The notes: a model not told the origin generated them from the letters alone. Positions 10,786-22,071 are shown, counted from the stretch's first letter. The stretch: 64,000 bases of DNA from Blastocladiella emersonii ATCC 22665 (GCA_025594325.1 JANHCV010000001.1:2790001-2854000); one strand, 5' to 3'. Program-made: numbers and translations.

Positions 10786-13700
10786 CTACGCGTCGCCGTA
10801 GTTGGAGCCCGCGTTGGACGCGGCCAGTTTCGGCGACGGCGAGTGGCCCGCCCCGCGGTGAGGCGGCTGCTGCTGCTGCTGGTAGTGCTGCTGCGACTGC
10901 TGGTAGTGCTGCTGCTGCGGCTGGTACTGCTGCGACTGGTACTGCTGCTGCGCCTGCGGCTGGTGGTAGTGCTGCTGCTGCTGCTGCGAGTAATGGTGCT
11001 GCTGCGAGTACCCGCCGCCGCCGCCGCCGAGCGTGTGCGGGCCAGGACCCGTGGGCGAACCCGCGGGCGACTGCTGGTGGAACGGCTGGTGCTGGCTCGG
11101 GGCGTAGTGGGTGCCGGGGGCGGGCATCTGGTGGTGCGCGGCGAGGGCGGCCATCTCGAGCGCCGGGTCAGGGATACCGCTGGCGTGCGTGGGCGACATG
11201 CCGCCGCCAAAGTGGCCGGCGTACGGCGCCTTGTGGATCGCCGACACGGCGCACATCCAGATGCGCGTCTTGTAGATCTTGAACAGGTCGCGGACGAGCT
11301 CGCGGAAGTCGATGCGGCGGTCGGCGAGGAAAAAGTAGGTGAGCTTGCGGCGGTCCCACTGGTACTCGGCGTCGACGACCTGCATCGGCAGCTTCTTCTG
11401 CCGCACCTTGGTCTGGCACACGGCGAGCGCCTTGGACTCGTCCTGCATCTTGGTCATGAGGATCTGCACCTCGTGCGGCTCGGCCAGCCGGTAGATGCGC
11501 TTCGGGTGGATCTCGCGGTTGACGCGGTGCAGCTCGGCCAGCGCGTCCGACTGCTGCGCCTGCAGCATGTGGATCTGGTGCGGCGTGATCGAGTTGTTGA
11601 CCACCTTGCCGAGGTCCTTGCCGCGGTCCGCCTCGACGATCACCAGGTCACCCTTGTTGATCGGGACCCCCGTGTTGGCCTCGTCGACGAAATAGTAGAT
11701 GTCGGACCGGCCCGCCTTGAACTCGACAATGTACAGCGTCGTCGTCGACGGCAGCACGTGCAGCGGGATCCCGCGCCCGACCTCGTTGAACGTGGCCGTG
11801 GGCGGCGACGTGGTGGGGCTGAGCCCGAGCTGCTGCGCGTGCGCGTGGCTGGTGCTGGCGCGGCGGCTCATGTTGCCCGGGCCGGGGAGCGGACCGAACC
11901 CGGGGGACGCGCCGTGGTGGTGGTTGTTGCCGTGGTGGTGGTTGTTGCCGTGGTGCGGGTGGTGCGACGCGCCGCCGCTCGGGCTGCCGAGGTGCTGCGC
12001 GTCCTGGCGCGCGTAGTAGTCGTCGAGGTCGTGCAGCATGCCGTTGTACCCGGCGGCCTCGACCGCCGCGTCCTGCTCGTCAATCGACAGCGACGCAAGC
12101 GCCTCGGACAGGTACCGGCCGGGCGGGTGGTACGCGCCAGCGACCGAGTGGCGACGCGGGCTCATGTGGTCGAGAGCGATCGGGCGGCTACACGGTGGTG
12201 ATGCGAGTGAGACACGGCCGCTCAATGAGACACGAGCAGAGTTCAAGCCGTACCGGTGGATCGGAGCAGCGACGTGCTCGTAGTCGCCGGCCGACATGGT
12301 GGGCGAGACCGAGAACCGGCGCTGGTTGCACAGGCGGTCGATGCGGTCGGGCGACGAGGGGAGCGACGTGTAGGGCATCGGGCCGGGCCCGCCGGGCTGA
12401 TGCATGTGGCCCATGAGGTGGTGCATGCCTGGGTGCGACTGGGGCGACGCGTCGCCGGTTGAGCCCCACGGCGGCGTCGGGTACGAGAAGGTCGACGAGC
12501 GGCGGTGCGGGAGCATGGACGCGGGCGAGCCGGGACCCGAGGTGGCGGCCGAGCCGGGCATGCTCATGTGCGGGTGCATCCCGCCGCCGTTGTGGTACTG
12601 CTGCTGCTGCTGGTGGTGGTGCATCGGACCGGGGCCGTACTGGTGCGACTGCTGCGCCTGTTGCGCCTGCTGCTGCTGTTGCTGCGACGACTGCTGGCCG
12701 GCCTGGACGCGGCCCCAGATGGACGAGATGTCTCCGGGCTCCTCGGGGGCGTGGTACTCGCGCACCTTCTGCAGGACGGGGTCGTAGGTCGAGATGGACT
12801 TTGAGCGGCCGCGGAGCTTGGACGGCACGGCGAACTGGTCGTACTCCTCATCCTCGCCCTCGGGGCCGGCGGGGTACTCGCCCTGCTCAGCCTGCTGCTG
12901 CTGCTGCTGGGCTTGCTGCTGCTGCTGCATGGACGGCTGCGGGTACTGGAAGCGGTGGACGGCGTGCTGCTGGGCGTGGTGCATGGCGGCGACGCGCTCC
13001 TCCTCCTTGTGGGCCATCTTGCGGGCGGCAATGTTCATGAGCTCGGCGGCGTGCGACGACATGTAGCTGGCGCGGCGCGGGCCGGCGCCGGCGCCGGCGC
13101 CCGAGGGCGGGCCGACGAGGGGCTGGTGGTCGGGCGAGTTGCCGCCCGTGGTGCGGTCGATGAAGACGCCGCCGGCGGCGCTGGGCGGGCCCGAGTGGGC
13201 CGTCTCGGGGGACCACGTCGGCGGGTTCGAGTGCAGGCTGGCGGCGGATCCGCGGCGCACGCGCGAGCTGCTCGACGCGTGCCACGCCATGCCGAGGGCC
13301 GAAGTCGGGCTCGGCGGGGCGAGGGCGCCCGGACCGGCGGCGTACGCGAGGCGCGGCGAGGTGCCGGTGCCGACGGCGGCGGCGTGCGACTGGTGGGCGC
13401 CGGCCGAGGGCGGCGACGCGGCGCGGGTCGCGGGCATGGCAACCACCTCGTCGTTTACGTTGGAGACGGAGACGCGGCTGCGGTTGGGGCTGTTGGAGCT
13501 GGACCGCGCGCGGGAGCGGGAGCGCGAGCGACTATGACTGCGCGAGCGGCTCGTACTACGGCCGGCGGCGGCGGCGGCGGCGGGCGCCGATCCGTTGTCG
13601 TTGGCGTCGCCAGCGCCGTTGGCGGCGGCAGCGACAGTCGTCGGGGCGGTCATGGGCTTGGTGCTGGGGGACGCGACGGGCGTCGACTTGGCCGAGGTCT

Positions 13701-13830
13701 TGATGATGGCGACGGCGCGCTTGGGCGGGGCGTTGGCGTTGTCGGCCGCGGCAGCAGCGAGAGCGGCAGCGGCGGCGGCGGCGTAGCTCCCACGACGGCC
13801 GGTCGGGCCAGCGGGCGGTGGTGCCGACAT
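10786..13830 (-). CDS. PSP1 C-terminal domain protein with Gln- and His-rich flanks
   Basis: The conserved part is a PSP1 C-terminal domain (GRGIPLHVLPSTTTLYIVEF, VEADRGKDLGKVV, HPKRIYRLAEPHEVQILMTK, YFFLADRRIDFRELVRDLFK). In fungi this domain is known from yeast Psp1, found as a suppressor of DNA polymerase mutants and linked to mRNA granules; the biochemical role is unclear. The rest is low complexity: Ser/Arg repeats near the N-terminus, several Gln runs, His-rich patches, and a C-terminal tail of about 150 residues dominated by Gln and Tyr. The uninterrupted frame codes for 1014 residues, but bases 12188-12253 have the shape of a 66-base intron (GTAC start, GTGTAG end) that is in frame and lacks a stop; removing it gives 992 residues. 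The Gln-rich tail suggests a condensate-forming RNA-associated protein, as inference. Confidence 0.85.
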   Translation of the reverse strand: MSAPPPAGPTGRRGSYAAAAAAALAAAAADNANAPPKRAVAIIKTSAKSTPVASPSTKPMTAPTTVAAAANGAGDANDNGSAPAAAAAAGRSTSRSRSHSRSRSRSRARSSSNSPNRSRVSVSNVNDEVVAMPATRAASPPSAGAHQSHAAAVGTGTSPRLAYAAGPGALAPPSPTSALGMAWHASSSSRVRRGSAASLHSNPPTWSPETAHSGPPSAAGGVFIDRTTGGNSPDHQPLVGPPSGAGAGAGPRRASYMSSHAAELMNIAARKMAHKEEERVAAMHHAQQHAVHRFQYPQPSMQQQQQAQQQQQQAEQGEYPAGPEGEDEEYDQFAVPSKLRGRSKSISTYDPVLQKVREYHAPEEPGDISSIWGRVQAGQQSSQQQQQQAQQAQQSHQYGPGPMHHHQQQQQYHNGGGMHPHMSMPGSAATSGPGSPASMLPHRRSSTFSYPTPPWGSTGDASPQSHPGMHHLMGHMHQPGGPGPMPYTSLPSSPDRIDRLCNQRRFSVSPTMSAGDYEHVAAPIHRYGLNSARVSLSGRVSLASPPCSRPIALDHMSPRRHSVAGAYHPPGRYLSEALASLSIDEQDAAVEAAGYNGMLHDLDDYYARQDAQHLGSPSGGASHHPHHGNNHHHGNNHHHGASPGFGPLPGPGNMSRRASTSHAHAQQLGLSPTTSPPTATFNEVGRGIPLHVLPSTTTLYIVEFKAGRSDIYYFVDEANTGVPINKGDLVIVEADRGKDLGKVVNNSITPHQIHMLQAQQSDALAELHRVNREIHPKRIYRLAEPHEVQILMTKMQDESKALAVCQTKVRQKKLPMQVVDAEYQWDRRKLTYFFLADRRIDFRELVRDLFKIYKTRIWMCAVSAIHKAPYAGHFGGGMSPTHASGIPDPALEMAALAAHHQMPAPGTHYAPSQHQPFHQQSPAGSPTGPGPHTLGGGGGGYSQQHHYSQQQQQHYHQPQAQQQYQSQQYQPQQQHYQQSQQHYQQQQQPPHRGAGHSPSPKLAASNAGSNYGDA
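10861..11016 (-). repeat. CAG/CTG-rich coding tract (polyglutamine tail)
   Basis: Dense CTG triplets on the plus strand encode interrupted Gln runs separated by Tyr and His at the C-terminus of the PSP1-domain protein. Similar shorter Gln runs occur near 12600-12690 and 12890-12930. Such tracts are prone to length variation between strains. Confidence 0.8.
12188..12253 (-). other. probable 66-base intron, in frame and stop-free
   Basis: On the minus strand this segment begins GTACGG and ends GTGTAG, matching the border pattern of most other introns here. Its length is a multiple of three and it has no stop in the reading frame, so it is invisible to ORF calling. Splicing would join ...HVAAPIHR to RPIALDHMSP. 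Whether it is spliced or retained cannot be decided without transcripts. Confidence 0.65.
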
Positions 13831-14687
13831 GGCGCGTCAGCACAGGGGCGGTTGGAGCAGCTGCGCCAGCGGGCGGGTTCCAGAGATCAGAGGAGGGCGG
13901 GCGCGGTTGGGTCGGTCGGCAGTGCAAGCCACGCGTCGCTGACGTGTCGCCGCGTGTCGCGAGGATGGAGTCGGGCTAGCGGGCGCCTTGGCGGAGCGGC
14001 GGCGGGACGGCGGTCTACACGCGGGCGAGGTCGGCGGCGGAGTGAGCAGGGAGGGCGTGCACAGCAGCAGGTCGGGTCGCCTGCCGATCGCGTCGCGGGC
14101 GCGTGGAGCGGGTCGGGCGGTGGATGGCGGTGCATCCCTGGGCCGGACGCGCCGGACGCCTGCCCAACGACGCCCCACGCGCTGCATCATCGCGGCCGGT
14201 CGGCACCGTGCGGGAAGGAGGATGGCGTACGCTGTGAGTTGCACCAAGTCGCGGCTCGCGGGGATCGGGTCGACGCGACGCTGCAGGAGAGGGCAGCGGA
14301 GCGGGCGAGCGCAGCAAGGTTTCTGCGCGCGGGCGCTCGTCGGGTCGGGTCCGTGTGATACGTGGCGCGGATCAAAGCGAACAGCCGTTGCTGTACTTCT
14401 TGACGGAACGGATTAGCAGTCTGTGCTGTGCTGGGGGAGAGAGGGAGCCGGGCGCGAGAGCGGAGGCCGGTGGGAACGGCGGGGCAGGCGGCTGTGAACG
14501 TCGCGACCGCCGGCGTGCTCCTTCTCTCTCCGCCGCCGCCGCCGCTGTATCGTATCGCATTTGCGCGGCTTAGAATGTTGAAGAATGTGACTATGAATAG
14601 AATAAGCTCTCTTGCTCCTATATATGTTCGACCTCTACATCGTGCTCGGCCACGGCCCTCAGCCGCCGGCGTACACGGCCGCTCGTA
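13831..14687. other. intergenic: PSP1-gene promoter side and 3' flank of the condensation-domain gene
   Basis: About 860 bases with no convincing gene. Open frames on both strands here are Arg/Ala/Gly-rich products of high GC content. The segment 13930-13970 holds a small cluster of ACGCGTC/ACGTGTC-like words of the type seen in several other intergenic gaps. AT content rises only at 14570-14640, near the 3' end of the downstream gene, where an mRNA end is likely. Confidence 0.45.
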
Positions 14688-17600
14688 TCACAGCTGGTCG
14701 GCGATGCTGCGCCGGAGCTCGGCCACGGACCCGGGCGTGCCGTCCCCGGGCGGGGCGCCCTCGGGCGCAGGGCCCGACCGCCGCCCGCCCGTCTGCAGCA
14801 TCCACACCGAGTGGTAGAAGCGCGAGATGAGCGAGGAGATGGTCACCTGCCGCTGGGCCACGTCGACGCCCTCGAGCAGGAACTCGAGCTTGTCCATCCA
14901 CCGCTCGGCCACGCGCGGCGCCACCCCGCGCCGGTACGCCAGCCGGCACGCCAGCGCGTCTGAATGCGGCGACACCTCGACCGCCGTCAGATCCAGGTCC
15001 GGGTAGCTGTAGTCGGTGCTCGACGACCACTCCTTGACCAGGTGCGGGTCGCCCGCGCTCATGATGTTGCTCGGCTCGGGTACCGCGGGAGCGGGCGTCG
15101 TCGGTGAGGATGCAGTTGCAGCGTCAGGTGCTGCTGAGCCGTCAGAGGCCGCGCCGTCCGTCGAGGACGCCGCGTTGTCACCTTGACCCACGGCCTGGAT
15201 CGCCGGCTGCGGCGACGGCTGCTGGAGCGCCGACGGTGGGATCAGCGCGTCGAGCGGGTCCTGCTCGAGGAGCACCGCGGGCCCGACGCCGTGGCCGGCG
15301 AGGAACTTGGCGTGCGCGTGGCTCACGTACTCGAACACCACCATGGGCCGGTACGCGTTGCCCTGCACCCAGTCGCCGTCGAGCTCGCGCGCGTCCTGCT
15401 TCTCGGCCACGTCGCGGTCAATCTGCGCGTACAGGGCCTCGTCGCTCACGTACTGCGCGCGCTCGTCGGCCGCGCGCGCCTCCTTGGCCACGCGCGCCAC
15501 AAAGACGTGCAGCGGGCACGCGAGGTCGCGCAGGTCCATGCGCAGCGGCACCGTGACCGTGAGCCCGGGCCCGACCGCCACGCCCTTGGCGACGCGCGCG
15601 TGCCGCAGGCTGACGCGGTACCCGATCACAAACACGTCCATGCCCGTGACGTGCTTGACCAGGATCGCGAACATGGCCAGCAGCACGTGGCCCGTCTTGT
15701 CGTCGTCGTCGTCGTCGCCCTTCTCGCGGCAGTACTCGCGCGCGTACCGCGCCAGCGCCTGCACGATGCCGCGCCGCGGCGTGAAGGGGAGCGACAGCGG
15801 GAGCGGGACCGACGCCCACAGGTCTGTCATGGACGAGTACGGCGTGCGGCCGTCGCCGAGCCGCGCGTCGAGGCACGCGCTCGGTGTCAGCGTGAAGACG
15901 AGCGGCGGGTGCACCAGGTTCTTGTACTGCAGGTGAACATGGGCGAGCCGGTCGACGTCGGCCATGCTCGACTTGAGCAGCGCGCGCTGCGTCGTGACCT
16001 CGCGCCGCAGCCGCAGCGTCTTCTTCTCGAGGTCGTACTTGAGCTTGGCGTGCTCCTGGATCCCGTCCTTGATGCGGTTGCGCACGTGCTCGATGAGCGC
16101 CAGCACCTTGCGCTTCTCGCGGCCGACGATCCCGTACGCCTGCATCACCTCGGACTCGGTCAGCTCGGCAAACACCTCGATGGCGAGCGCCTCGAGCTTG
16201 ACCGAGACGGTCGGGTCGACGCCCTGCCGGTCGAGCAGCCCGCGCAGGCCCGCCACGGGGACCCCCGACCCGCCGTCGCTCAGGATGCTGCGGTACACGG
16301 TCTCGCGGACCTCCTCGGTCATCTCGAGCACGCCGCCGTGGTCGTCGCGGATCACCGTCACCTTGCCCGACGCCGCCGCCACGGACGCTGCCGCCGCGAG
16401 CTTGGCGTGCGCGGCCTCGACCTGCGACAGGTCCATTTCGAGCCCAGCGATCCGCGTGATGATCGACTGGATCTGCCGCTCCTTGGCGCGCCGCTCGCCC
16501 TCGAGCCGCGCCATCTCCTTCTCGAGGTGCGCCTTGCGCGACAGGTCGACGTACTCCTGGCGCGACTCGAACACCTGCGCCTTGAACCCGACAATGGCCG
16601 CGTCGCGCTTGGCCGCGCCCGAGCTCGTCGACAGCGCCGCGGCCTCGTCCTCGGCGAAATCAACAAAGTCCATGCTCGGCCGCGCGCACACCACGGGGAA
16701 CTCGCGCTCGCACGCCCACCGCTTGGCTTCGCTCATGCCCGTGATGGCCGTCGGCGGGATCGCCGCCCACGACGCGGCCGCGAACCCGCGCGTCACTGCC
16801 ATGGTGTAGGTGCGCCAGCCGAGCGCGACGAGGAGGTCGGCCGACCGCGCGTCGCCGATGAGCGGCGACACCACGGCGTACACGCGCGTCTCGCCCGGCT
16901 GCTGCGAGTGCAGGAACACGCGCCAGCCCTGGCCGATCTGCGCGCGCGCCGGCCCGCCGCTCGAGGACATGCCCGACGCCGCGTCCTGCACTATGACCAG
17001 CGCGTCGTCCGGGTCGAGCCCCGTCGGCAGCACGCGGACCTGCGGGTCGTTGCGCGTGATGGCCGCGGCCGAGGCCACGGCGCCCGCAGCCTGCAGCGGC
17101 GGCGGCACCTGCACGCACGCGTCCACATCGGCGTCGACGATACGCGAGTTGCGGTCGAGCGCGCTGTGGAAGATGCGGTGCGCGCGCGCCGCGCGGCCCA
17201 GGGAGGACGCCAGCAGCTCCATGTGGATCGTCGGGCTCGTGATCCGGAACGCCGCGATGTGCACGGGCAGCGCGCGGCCCGTCGGGTTCGGGTGGTTCTC
17301 GTCGGCCGCGGGGAACTGGCACGAGTACAGGTACTGCTGGTGGAACGTCGGCGGGTACACGACCCGGTCGTACATGTCGGGCGGGTCGTCGCGCGCGCCC
17401 AGCGGGTACGGCGAGTCGTCGTGCTCGAGCTGCTCGACCGACGGCTTCTTGGTCAGGGCGGCCGGAGCCGCCGGTGCACCAGTGGTCGAGCTGCCGTCGC
17501 CGGGTGTGGTCGGACTCGCACCAGAATCTTGAGCGCTTGAAGGCTCCGCGGCGACGGCGCTCATCGAGGCGCCAGCGTTCCCCGCCGACGCTGGACGAGA

Positions 17601-19329
17601 GGACGTTTCGAGACCGAGAGCCGTGGCCGCGACCGCTGTGCCGTCGGCCTGCTGTATCCCGCCGTGCTCGGACCCGACGTGCTCTTGATCGTGGGACTGA
17701 ATACAATGCAATCGTCAGCAGACAGTCGATCCACGCTCGCAAAAGTAAACGTACGAGTAGACCGCTCTGGCTTCCGCCGAGGAACCGAACCGACTTGGAC
17801 ATCTGGCCCGTCGACCCACCGCCCCCACCCTCGCCATCCACGGGCGACTTGGTGCCCGACTTGCCCGGCGAGGCCACCGAGTCGAGCGACTTGGTCACGA
17901 ACGGGACAATCGGCGATCCCTCGCGCTTGACCGACCCGCGACGCTGCCGGCCGCCGTCTGCCCCCGTTCCCGGCGCCTTGAGCGACGACCGCCGGCTACG
18001 CGATCCCGTCACCACGAGGCTGGACATGGACGTCGCCGAGCGACTGCTCGAAGTCGGCTGCGGCGTCTTGTTGTTGTTGCTCCGCGCCCGCGCATCGCCC
18101 GGCTGCGGGAGCACCGCGTGCGCGTTGCGCGTGATCGGCGCGGCGCTCACGGCGTGGACCGACGACGACGACGGCGGGCGCACGGGCAGCGGGCTCTGGT
18201 CGCCGAGCATCGCGCGCGTGTTGGCCGGGTGCGGGAGCAGCTTGACCGTGGTCGCGACGGGCGTCAGGAACCCGCTGCGGCCGCGCCCGCGGTCCTCGTC
18301 CGTGTCGCTCCCGCCGTCACCGTCCCGCCCGCTGCGGCTCGAGCTGCTGTCGTTGCTCCCGTGCCGCTGGTGCTGGTGCTGGTGCAGCCGCTGCTGCTGT
18401 TGCTGGACGTGCGCGGCGACCGCGGCGCGCAGCTGGTCCTCGACGAGCGCCGAGGTGGCCGCCGCAACGAGCCGCTGCGGGAGCGCCGACTCGTGGCTGC
18501 TGTGGACCTCGTGCCGGGAGCCCGCCGGCGGGACGGCGTGCAGGCTCGACCCCGCGACGGCCATGGCGACCTCGCGGTCGAGCTCGACGAGCTGTGCGTC
18601 GTCCATGGCCGAGTCCGGGTCGCCGATCCGGTCGCCCGGCGACCACCCGAGCGGCCGCGTCACGCTGCCGCGCCGGCTCCGGTTCGGCGTGACCGCCGAG
18701 TGGTGGTGCGTCGTCGGCGTTTTGGTCCCGGCACTGCGTTTCGCGTCCGGGACAATCGACGCGCGCCGCGGGGCTCCGCTAGCCGCACCGCCGCCGACCC
18801 GCGTCGCCGTGAGCGCGTCGAGACTACGCGCGAGCGACGGCTGCATGCGGCGCGCCTGGCGCACGCTGTCTGGGAGGTTGCTGGACGGCGGCGCCTGCGC
18901 GACGGGCGGGAGCGACTCGCCGGGGAGCGGCGCCGGGAGCTCGTGCGACGCCGACTCGGGGCGGTGGTGGTGGTGGTAGCCGTGGCCCGCGACGGGCGGG
19001 GACGAGATGCTCGCACGGTGATACCGGCCGCCGCCGCCGCCGTGCGCGGACACGGGCGGGACGACGGGGCGCCGCGGACCGACTTGATTGGAGCCGACGG
19101 CGACCGAGCCCAGGCTGCGCCGGATGTCGCCGCGCTCCTCGGCGCCCTTGGGCAGGCCCTTCCAGAACGGCTGGGCCTGCTGCGGCGGCGGCGCGGGCCG
19201 GTTCGGGTCGTCGAGCCGGTGCAGCGACGTGAGCGACTGGTGGACCTTGGTGCGCTGCGTCGTGAGCCCGTCGCGGTACCGCTGGCCGCCGACGGGGGCG
19301 CCCGTGTGGGCGTTGTGGTGTGAGCTCAT
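14688..19329 (-). CDS. large protein with interrupted, degenerate condensation (C) domain
   Basis: Two long frames are joined by a 58-base intron (17697-17754, GTACGT...TTCAG): exon 1 is 17755-19329 (525 codons) and exon 2 is 14688-17696, giving 1527 residues. Exon 1 is disordered (Ser, Arg, His, Gly). The second part resembles an NRPS-type condensation domain split in two. An N-lobe runs from about residue 635 to 830, where the catalytic HHxxxDG position reads SPLIGDA (about 802-808). A C-lobe starts about 1190 with LLAMFAILVKHVTG, then VIGYRVSLRHA and TVTVPLRMDL, the classic C-lobe pattern. Between them sit about 230 extra residues: coiled coil (about 895-970 and 1070-1115) around a small helical unit. 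Loss of both His suggests no condensation chemistry. I know of no named protein with this layout. ATG 19329 is preferred; an in-frame ATG at 19512 exists. Confidence 0.7.
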
Positions 19330-19576
19330 TGCATGGGTGCGCGAGTGCTGGTTGTGGATTTCGACAAGTTGAAGTCTGCGGTTTCGACCAGGGAGGTTAC
19401 ATGATGCGGATAGCAAGACGAGACGCGTTGGTGGACCCCTGAAACGCAGCGACGCGTCGCGTCGTGTCGCGGCGGTGCGAGACACGCGTCGCGAAATCAG
19501 CTGAGACGTCACGCGGATATGAACTTCGAAAAATGGACAAATATACGCAAACTATGACATCTGACACAAATGTAGC

Positions 19577-21127
19577 TTACTTGGGGATGGCGTGCTTGGC
19601 CTTGTGCATCAGCCAGATAGCCGACGACAGCAGGGCGAGGGAGCCGCCCTGGTGCGCGGCGGCCAGCTCGATCGGGATAAAGTAGAGGAGCGTGGTGATG
19701 CCGAGCGTGGCCTGGGCCAGGGCGAAACCCATGACGCCGTGCGCGGCGAGCTGGACCGGCTTGGGCAGCGGGAGGCGGCGGCTCGCGACCCACATGGCCG
19801 ACACGCTGGCCAGCGTGGTGTAGGCGAGGAGGCGGTGGTCGAGCTGCACCGTCACGGGGTTCTCGAAGATGTTCTTCCACCGCTGGTCCTGGAACAGCAT
19901 CAGCGGGGTCACCGTCTCGTTGGGGTCGACGGGCGCCATGGTCGCGTTGCCGTTGATGGACGTCTTCTGGATGCGGCGGAACAGCTCCGACGACGGCGGG
20001 ATGAACGAGTCGCCCACCAGCGGCCACGTGTTGTAGACGAGACCCGCGTCGAGGCCGGCGACAAAGGCGCCCGACAGCGCCGTGATGAAGACGAGGCCAG
20101 CGACGCCGTGGACGCTGCGCGCAAACTTGCGGCACTTGGCGAGGATCTCGGGGGCGAGCTGCGACACGGCGGCGCGCTCCGCGTTGACGCCGTTGTTGGT
20201 GATGCCCGTGTTCCACTTGCCGAGGACCTGGAGGCCGTTCCAGAGCGAGATGACGTAGATGACAAAGGCCGAGCCGAGGTGCGCGGCGAGGCGGTACTGC
20301 GAGACGCGCGGGGTCGCGTTGGCGTGGTCGAGAATGTCGTTCTCGAGCCCAGACTTGACCATGTACCAGCCGAGCGCGCCCTGGAAGCCGACGAGGACGC
20401 AGCAGGTCCAGGCGGCCTTGGTCACGCCGGGCGACATCCAGCGCGCGGCGACGGCCGGGTTGGCGGTCGAGGTGCCGAGGGCCTTGGCGATGCGGGCCGC
20501 CGAGGGACGGGTGAACGTGAAGTAGAGCGCGGGGACCAGGAAGACCATGCCGATGGTGCGGCCGAGGTTGCGGTGCAGCCACTCCCAGTAGAAGATGTTC
20601 TTGAACTCGCCGAGCGTGATCGAGTGGTTGAGCAGCTTGTACTCGGGCGACTCCTTGTACTTGTTGAACTCGACCTCCCATGCCTCGGCCGACGACGGCC
20701 ACGCCATGCCGCGAACCACGTTCCACTCGGTGATGGACAGCCCGCTCTCGGTCAGCCGCGTGATGCCGCCGACCACCACGATGGTGAAGACCAGTGACGA
20801 CGAGAACAGAAACCACTTGCCGATGATCGGGTGGCTCAGCGGCTCGACGGCAGCCGCCGACTCGCCCGCGGTGGAGGCGGTCCCCGACGAGAACCGGGCA
20901 CGCTGGCCCCAGCGCTGGGCAAACTGGCGCATGCGGCTGGCCGCGCCGGCGCGCATGGACGAGAAGGACGCGGCAGCGGCCGTCGCCTTGGTCGACATGC
21001 GAGTGGCGGGGGCCGCGGTAGTGGGGGCCGAGCGCAGGGCAACCTTGATGGCCGGGCGGGCCGTGGCCGCGGCGTGGCGGAGGCACCGCGCGCCCGTTGC
21101 CCCGACGGGCAGGGCGAAGCGTAGCAT
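19577..21127 (-). CDS. COX15: heme A synthase, cytochrome c oxidase assembly
   Basis: COX15 oxidises the C8 methyl of heme O to make heme A for cytochrome c oxidase, acting in the inner mitochondrial membrane. The gene is a single exon of 516 residues. The first 40 residues form a basic Ala/Arg-rich mitochondrial presequence. The core shows the family signatures: VVVGGITRLTESGLSITEWN, YWEWLHRNLGRTIGMVFLVP (heme-ligand His), QGALGWYMVKSGL, YRLAAHLGSAF, LDHRLLAYTTL and a final AAAHQGGSLALL. Eight membrane helices are expected and hydrophobic stretches fit this. It is transcribed divergently from the cyclophilin H gene, with 213 bases between the two start codons. Confidence 0.95.
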   Translation of the reverse strand: MLRFALPVGATGARCLRHAAATARPAIKVALRSAPTTAAPATRMSTKATAAAASFSSMRAGAASRMRQFAQRWGQRARFSSGTASTAGESAAAVEPLSHPIIGKWFLFSSSLVFTIVVVGGITRLTESGLSITEWNVVRGMAWPSSAEAWEVEFNKYKESPEYKLLNHSITLGEFKNIFYWEWLHRNLGRTIGMVFLVPALYFTFTRPSAARIAKALGTSTANPAVAARWMSPGVTKAAWTCCVLVGFQGALGWYMVKSGLENDILDHANATPRVSQYRLAAHLGSAFVIYVISLWNGLQVLGKWNTGITNNGVNAERAAVSQLAPEILAKCRKFARSVHGVAGLVFITALSGAFVAGLDAGLVYNTWPLVGDSFIPPSSELFRRIQKTSINGNATMAPVDPNETVTPLMLFQDQRWKNIFENPVTVQLDHRLLAYTTLASVSAMWVASRRLPLPKPVQLAAHGVMGFALAQATLGITTLLYFIPIELAAAHQGGSLALLSSAIWLMHKAKHAIPK

Positions 21128-21340
21128 GGTGTTGATACGTGGAGGGCCGCGCGATGGGCTTCTGTGGAGAGAGAGAGGATGTTGTTGATCTGGCAGAAAA
21201 CTTAAGCTCGGTCAGGACGCCGATCGCTCGGCGCCGGCGTCGAGGCGAGCTTGAGCCGCACGCACGTGCGAGTCTCTCGCGTCCCTTCGCGCCCACCTCC
21301 CATGAAAGCTGTTGCTTGAGCACGGAACCTACTTGCTGCA

Positions 21341-22071
21341 ATGTCAAACAAGGCCTCCTCCAAGTCGAACCCCGTCGTCTTCCTCGACGTTTCGATCGGT
21401 GGCCAGGCCGTCGGCCGGATGAAGTTTGAGCTGTTCGCCGAGACTGTATGACCATCATTGTTTCCACGGCACGGAGTTCACGAGTGCTTACATGGCCGCG
21501 CATTCGACCAGTGCCCACGGACGGCAGAGAACTTCCGCCAGTTTTGCACCGGCGAGCATCGGTAAGTGACTCTCGTACCGCGAACCACGCGCGAGCTCTC
21601 ACTGATGCGATCCGTGGAGGTAGACGTGACGGACAGCCGATTGGGTACAAGGGCGCGACGTTCCATCGGTACGATCTCCCACCGCGACCGCTATTCCTTC
21701 GTAGCACGCTCACGGTGACCCCTGCCTTTAGAATCATCAAGGATTTCATGGTCCAGGGCGGCGACTTTGTCAAGGGCGACGGCACCGGGCGCACCTGCAT
21801 CTACCAGGGCGATGTGTTCGAGGACGAGAACTTCATCCACAAGCACGACGGCCCCGGCCTCCTGTCCATGGCTAACTCGGGCGCCAACACGAACGGCTGC
21901 CAGTTCTTCATCACCTGCTCCAGCGGCGCCGAGTTCTTGGACGGCAAGCACGTCGTGTTCGGCAAGCTCATCGACGGTCTGCTGACGCTGCGCAAAATCG
22001 AGGATGTCGTGACTGGGCCCAACAACCGCCCCCGGCTGCCCGTCGTGATCACCGAGTGCGGAGAAATGTAA
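21341..22071 (+). CDS. PPIH: spliceosomal cyclophilin H (peptidyl-prolyl isomerase)
   Basis: Cyclophilin H is a cyclosporin-type prolyl isomerase bound to the U4/U6 snRNP through Prp4/Prp3. Four exons (21341-21445, 21512-21561, 21624-21668, 21732-22071) give 179 residues, the family length. Joining restores [46 protein letters not shown] and [20 protein letters not shown], including the active-site Arg of the FHRIIKDFM region. The C-terminal [17 protein letters not shown] is typical of the H subtype rather than cyclophilin A. Two introns use GTATG and GTAAG donors, unlike the usual GTACG of this window. The stop codon lies 54 bases from the stop of the convergent membrane-protein gene. Confidence 0.9.

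Noticed and set aside
15183-17540. 785-residue open frame on the plus strand
   Set aside because: Antisense to the condensation-domain exon; Arg/His/Ala/Val-rich composition and no conserved motif.
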